64,000 nucleotides of DNA from Hymenobacter sp. J193 (GTDB taxonomy: Bacteria; Bacteroidota; Bacteroidia; Cytophagales; Hymenobacteraceae). The position numbers and the translations under genes are program-made. Positions 60,555-64,000 of this stretch are shown here, piece after piece. The stretch lies in NCBI RefSeq assembly GCF_024700075.1, contig NZ_JAJONE010000001.1, positions 2,818,001 through 2,882,000 on the forward strand. Direction: 5' to 3'. Each line of letters begins with the position of its first letter. Position 1 is the first letter of the stretch. Below the pieces are notes generated by a model that was not told the DNA's origin, ran no database searches, and saw nothing but the letters and a program-made list of their open reading frames with translations.

Positions 60555-61871
60555 ATGAAAAAGTTTATCGAAACGATAAAGAACATTTTTGCGATTGAAG
60601 ATCTGCGTACGCGGATCTTCAATACGCTTTTTTTCATTGCCATCTATCGGCTAGGCTCCTTTGTGGTGCTGCCCGGTGTTGATGCTACTCGTCTGAAAGA
60701 TGGCGCCGCAGGCATCTTCGGCATCTTGGATACGCTGCTTGGTGGTGCTTTCAGCAACGCTTCGATCTTCGCCCTGGGCATCATGCCCTATATCTCGGCT
60801 TCTATTGTACTGCAACTGCTGACAATTGCAGTACCGTACTTTCAGAAGCTGCAGAAGGAAGGCGAATCTGGCCGGAAGAAGATCAACCAATACACCCGTT
60901 TCCTTACCATTCCAATTGTACTGGCGCAGTCGGTAGGCTTTATTGCTACCATCAACGCTGACGCTATTGTCAACCCAGGGGCGCTGTTCACCGTGTCATC
61001 GATGATAATCATCACGGCTGGCACGCTGTTCTGCATGTGGCTGGGGGAGAAGATTACGGACAAGGGTATTGGCAATGGCATTTCCATGATCATCATGATC
61101 GGGATTGTGTCGCGTTTCCCCGGTGCTATTATCGGCGAAGCAGCAGCTAAAGGCCTGAACGGAGCGTTAATATTCCTGCTGGAGCTGGTGGTGCTGTTCT
61201 TCGTGGTAATGGCCGTAATCGTGCTAACCCAGGCAGTACGTCAGATTCCGGTGCAGTATGCCAAGCAGATTGGTGGTACGGCGCAGTTGAACTCGCAGCG
61301 GCAGTTTATCCCTATGAAGGTGAATGCCGCCGGGGTAATGCCTATCATCTTCGCGCAGTCGCTTATGTTCGTGCCTGCTATTGTAGCGTCGGTATGGCAG
61401 AGCGAAAGCGACCTGGCAAATACCATCGGTGTGAAGTTCTCGGACTATACCTCGTGGGAATATAATCTGGTGTTTGGGACGCTCATTCTGCTGTTCACGT
61501 ATTTCTACACGGCCATCAGCGTGAACCCCAACCAGATTGCCGACGACCTAAAACGGAGCGGTGGTTTCGTGCCGGGTGTAAAGCCCGGAGCTGATACCTC
61601 GGAGTACATCGACGAAGTACTGACCCGAATTACCCTACCGGGTGCGCTGGCCCTGGCCCTGATTGCCATCTTCCCAGCTATTGCTCTACTGTTTGGGGTG
61701 ACGCGTCCGTTCTCAGCCTTCTACGGCGGAACTTCGCTTATCATCATGGTAGGTGTGGTGCTGGATACGCTCAACCAGATTCAGAGCTATCTGCTGATGC
61801 GTCATTACGATGGCATGATGAAATCAGGTAAAGTGCGCGGTCGGTCGACGCCTATTGCCTTGGCATCCTAA
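60555..61871 (+). CDS. secY: Preprotein translocase channel subunit SecY
   Basis: A 438-residue ten-helix channel. Motifs: DLRTRIFNTLFFIAIYRLGSFVVLPG, the plug-side and TM2 region with FALGIMPYISASIVLQLL, TVSSMIIITAGTLFCMWLGEKITDKGIGNGISMIIMIGIVSRFP, IPMKVNAAGVMPIIFAQSLMFVPA and TYFYTAISVNPNQIADDLKRSGGFVPGVKPG. Works with SecE (33059) at the inner membrane. Follows rplO as in all spc operons. Confidence 0.97.
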   Translation: MKKFIETIKNIFAIEDLRTRIFNTLFFIAIYRLGSFVVLPGVDATRLKDGAAGIFGILDTLLGGAFSNASIFALGIMPYISASIVLQLLTIAVPYFQKLQKEGESGRKKINQYTRFLTIPIVLAQSVGFIATINADAIVNPGALFTVSSMIIITAGTLFCMWLGEKITDKGIGNGISMIIMIGIVSRFPGAIIGEAAAKGLNGALIFLLELVVLFFVVMAVIVLTQAVRQIPVQYAKQIGGTAQLNSQRQFIPMKVNAAGVMPIIFAQSLMFVPAIVASVWQSESDLANTIGVKFSDYTSWEYNLVFGTLILLFTYFYTAISVNPNQIADDLKRSGGFVPGVKPGADTSEYIDEVLTRITLPGALALALIAIFPAIALLFGVTRPFSAFYGGTSLIIMVGVVLDTLNQIQSYLLMRHYDGMMKSGKVRGRSTPIALAS

Positions 61872-61879
61872 ATTCGGTC

Positions 61880-62650
61880 ATGATCTTCTACAAGACCGAA
61901 GAAGAAATAGAACTGATCCGGGCCAGCGCGCGAGTGCTGGCTCAGGCCCACGGAGAGGTTGCGGGCATGATTCGAGAAGGAATTACAACGCGGGAACTAG
62001 ACCGTCGCGCGGAGGAGTTCATCAAGGATCATGGCGGGAAGCCTTCGTTCAAGGGCTATAGGGACTTTCCCTTCAGCCTATGCATCTCTCCTAACTCGGT
62101 AGTGGTGCATGGTTTTCCGAGTGACGTAGTGCTGAAAAGTGGCGATATTATCTCGGTAGACTGTGGAGTAGAGCTCAATGGTTACCATGCTGACAGTGCC
62201 TATACCTACCCAGTAGGGGAAGTGGCGCCGGAAGTGCTGGAGTTGCTGGCTGAAACCAAAAAGTCGCTGTATCTCGGCATCGAGCAGGCAGTGGCTGGCA
62301 ACCGAATGGGCGACGTGGGCTACGCTATCCAGAATCACGTGGAAAAGCGTGGCTACGGGGTCGTTCGGGAACTAGTTGGTCATGGTATTGGCCAAAAGCT
62401 GCACGAGCGGCCGGATGTGCCGAACTACGGAAAGCGTGGTTCGGGGCTGAAGCTGCAGACGGGCCTGGTGCTGGCCATCGAGCCGATGGTAAATCTCGGT
62501 ACCAAGAGTGTGGTTCAGGAGAAAGATGGCTGGACCATCCGAACCAAGGACCTTAAGCCTTCGGCGCACTTTGAGCATACAGTAGTAGTCAGAAAAGACA
62601 AGGCGGAAATCCTTACCTCCTTCGAATACATAGAAAAAGCCTTACAGTAG
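61880..62650 (+). CDS. map: Methionine aminopeptidase
   Basis: A 256-residue type I enzyme. Metal ligands are in [17 protein letters not shown] (two Asp), [18 protein letters not shown] (His), AIEPMVNLG (Glu) and FEHTVVV (Glu), the standard five. Removes N-terminal Met as proteins leave the ribosome. Nine bases after secY. Confidence 0.97.
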   Translation: MIFYKTEEEIELIRASARVLAQAHGEVAGMIREGITTRELDRRAEEFIKDHGGKPSFKGYRDFPFSLCISPNSVVVHGFPSDVVLKSGDIISVDCGVELNGYHADSAYTYPVGEVAPEVLELLAETKKSLYLGIEQAVAGNRMGDVGYAIQNHVEKRGYGVVRELVGHGIGQKLHERPDVPNYGKRGSGLKLQTGLVLAIEPMVNLGTKSVVQEKDGWTIRTKDLKPSAHFEHTVVVRKDKAEILTSFEYIEKALQ

Positions 62651-62654
62651 CCTT

Positions 62655-62873
62655 ATGGCCAAACAAACTTCCATTGAGCAGGACGGAGTCATCCTGGAAG
62701 CCCTTTCCAACGCCATGTTCCGCGTGGAGCTGGAGAACGGTCACCAACTGATTGCCCACATTTCGGGCAAGATGCGGATGCACTACATCAAGATTCTGCC
62801 GGGAGATAAGGTAAAACTGGAAATGTCGCCCTACGACTTGTCGAAGGGACGAATTGTGTACCGTTACAAGTAG
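62655..62873 (+). CDS. infA: Translation initiation factor IF-1
   Basis: A 72-residue OB-fold protein: [70 protein letters not shown]. Blocks the A site with IF-2 and IF-3. Four bases after map. Confidence 0.98.
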   Translation: MAKQTSIEQDGVILEALSNAMFRVELENGHQLIAHISGKMRMHYIKILPGDKVKLEMSPYDLSKGRIVYRYK

Positions 62874-62874
62874 C

Positions 62875-62974
62875 GGGTCTTAGGGACTTGGGGTCTTAGA
62901 GTCTTGGTTGAAACTCAGCCGGACAATCAGACTTCGGTTCCTTAGCCAAGACCCCAAGACCCTAAGCTCCTAAC
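62875..62974. repeat. Degenerate TTRGGGTC-type quasi-palindrome between infA and rpmJ
   Basis: The left arm (GGGTCTTAGGGACTTGGGGTC at 62875 onward) and the right arm (62945-62974) are degenerate tandem copies of the octamer TTRGGGTC and its complement, enclosing about 37 unrelated bases. It is the same word as at 46971-47066, though less regular. No T run follows. Confidence 0.72.
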
Positions 62975-62986
62975 AATTCCATTCCC

Positions 62987-63103
62987 ATGAAAGTCAAAGC
63001 GTCCGTTAAGAAGCGCAGCGCCGACTGTAAGGTAATTCGCCGCAAAGGCAAGCTTTACGTCATCAACAAAAAGAACCCCCGCTACAAACAGCGTCAGGGG
63101 TAG
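62987..63103 (+). CDS. rpmJ: 50S ribosomal protein L36, zinc-less form
   Basis: A 38-residue L36: [19 protein letters not shown] then [19 protein letters not shown]. The usual C-x2-C...C...H zinc site is reduced to C14; the other ligand positions are Ser, Asn and Tyr. It is therefore the zinc-independent type. It lies 13 bases after the octamer palindrome and before rpsM. Confidence 0.93.
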   Translation: MKVKASVKKRSADCKVIRRKGKLYVINKKNPRYKQRQG

Positions 63104-63129
63104 TAGCACCAGACTTTTTAAAAAAGCAC

Positions 63130-63507
63130 ATGGCTCGTATTGCAGGGGTAGATATCCCAGACAACAAGCGCGGTGAAATCGCGCTGACCTACATTTTCGG
63201 CATTGGTCGTCCTTCGGCCCAGCAGATCCTTACCAAAGCAGGCATCGACCTGAACAAGAAGGTGAAAGACTGGACGGAAGCAGAGGCCGGTGAAATTCGT
63301 AGCATCATTGCTGCTGAGTTCAAAACCGAAGGTGTGCTGCGCTCAGAAGTGCAGCTGAACATTAAGCGCCTGATGGACATCGGTTGCTACCGGGGTCTGC
63401 GTCACCGCAAAGGTCTGCCGGTTCGTGGTCAGCGTACCAAGAACAACTCGCGTACCCGCAAGGGCAAGCGTAAGACCGTTGCTGGCAAGAAGAAGGCTAC
63501 TAAATAA
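63130..63507 (+). CDS. rpsM: 30S ribosomal protein S13
   Basis: A 125-residue S13 of the head-to-50S bridge: [39 protein letters not shown] and [45 protein letters not shown]. Basic tail of usual length. Confidence 0.97.
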   Translation: MARIAGVDIPDNKRGEIALTYIFGIGRPSAQQILTKAGIDLNKKVKDWTEAEAGEIRSIIAAEFKTEGVLRSEVQLNIKRLMDIGCYRGLRHRKGLPVRGQRTKNNSRTRKGKRKTVAGKKKATK

Positions 63508-63588
63508 TCTGTAGCGGGAATCGAAGCACAGGCTTTCCAAATTGGCTAGCCGGTTTCAACACCTTCCGCAGTTTTTCGCGATAACCAA

Positions 63589-63981
63589 ATGGCACAAAAG
63601 AGAAAAGACAAAGCCAAGAAGCGCGTTGTTGTTGTTGAGCCCGTAGGCCAGGTACACATCAAAGCCTCGTTCAACAACATCATCATCTCCATCACCAACA
63701 ACAATGGTCAGGTTATTTCCTGGGCGTCGGCTGGTAAGATGGGCTTCCGGGGTTCTAAAAAGAACACCCCCTACGCAGCTCAGATGGCTGCCACGGATTG
63801 CGGCAAAGTAGCCCACGATCTGGGCATGCGCAAAGCCGAGGTGTTCGTAAAGGGTCCGGGTGCTGGCCGTGAGTCGGCTATCCGCACGCTGGGTAACGTG
63901 GGTATTGAGGTAACGACCATCAAGGACGTGACGCCGCTGCCCCACAACGGCTGCCGTCCTCCCAAACGTCGTCGCGTTTGA
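63589..63981 (+). CDS. rpsK: 30S ribosomal protein S11
   Basis: A 130-residue S11 of the platform: [112 protein letters not shown]. Complete; rpsD and rpoA normally follow, beyond the window. Confidence 0.97.
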   Translation: MAQKRKDKAKKRVVVVEPVGQVHIKASFNNIIISITNNNGQVISWASAGKMGFRGSKKNTPYAAQMAATDCGKVAHDLGMRKAEVFVKGPGAGRESAIRTLGNVGIEVTTIKDVTPLPHNGCRPPKRRRV

Positions 63982-64000
63982 TTTAGCGAACTGGCCTTTA

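Overview
The window looks like a chromosome segment of a Bacteroidota bacterium, most likely Cytophagales close to Hymenobacter. The evidence is GC-rich coding sequence, several proteins with a type IX secretion (T9SS) C-terminal sorting domain, promoters of the Bacteroidota type (TAnnTTTG at -7, sometimes TTTG or TTG about 20 bases upstream), start codons mostly without a Shine-Dalgarno sequence, and a DUF3467 gene between rpoC and rpsL. The genus is an inference; the phylum is well supported.

Bases 1-30900 are a mixed metabolic and envelope region. In order they carry: the 3' part of an erythromycin-esterase-like/carboxypeptidase-regulatory-domain gene with a one-base frameshift; an 816-bp IS5-family insertion sequence whose end lies in the stop codon of a flippase-like membrane protein gene; dxs; a two-gene cassette of an SMC/ABC-type ATPase and a small PD-(D/E)XK-nuclease-like protein; a five-PAS hybrid histidine kinase; a YceI protein; a T9SS adhesin-like protein; an alpha/beta hydrolase; a secreted protein with three TonB C-terminal-like repeats; asd; a lamin-tail-domain surface protein; a lipoprotein with a T9SS tail; a surface-glycan operon (GT2, GT9, O-antigen ligase); an ECF sigma/anti-sigma-like pair followed by gmk and nadD; pyrH-frr; a biotinyl carrier protein; and a secreted M1 aminopeptidase with HEAT-like repeats.

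Bases 31000-64000 are core information-processing genes, nearly all on the + strand: tRNA-Tyr, tRNA-Gly, tRNA-Thr, tuf, tRNA-Trp, secE, nusG, rplK, rplA, rplJ, rplL, rpoB, rpoC, a small membrane protein, DUF3467, rpsL, rpsG, fusA, rpsJ, an O-antigen-ligase-like gene, then the S10-spc-alpha series from rplC to rpsK. The order is classical. The departures are a terminator plus an unrelated membrane gene between rpsJ and rplC, a terminator/promoter between rpsN and rpsH, and a long hairpin-bearing gap between rpoB and rpoC.

The best candidates for something undescribed are: (1) the ATPase + nuclease-like cassette at 5840-7629, a possible phage-defence module; (2) Arg/Gly-rich (RGG, NDRGG) disordered tails on both S3 (C-terminus) and S5 (N-terminus), ribosomal neighbours at the mRNA entry channel; (3) a set of intergenic quasi-palindromes, each built from its own locally iterated short word, between housekeeping genes. 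Three single-base frameshifts (first gene, rplK, rplN) all look like one missing base in or next to a homopolymer and are probably sequence errors. No CRISPR array, rRNA gene or prophage was seen.
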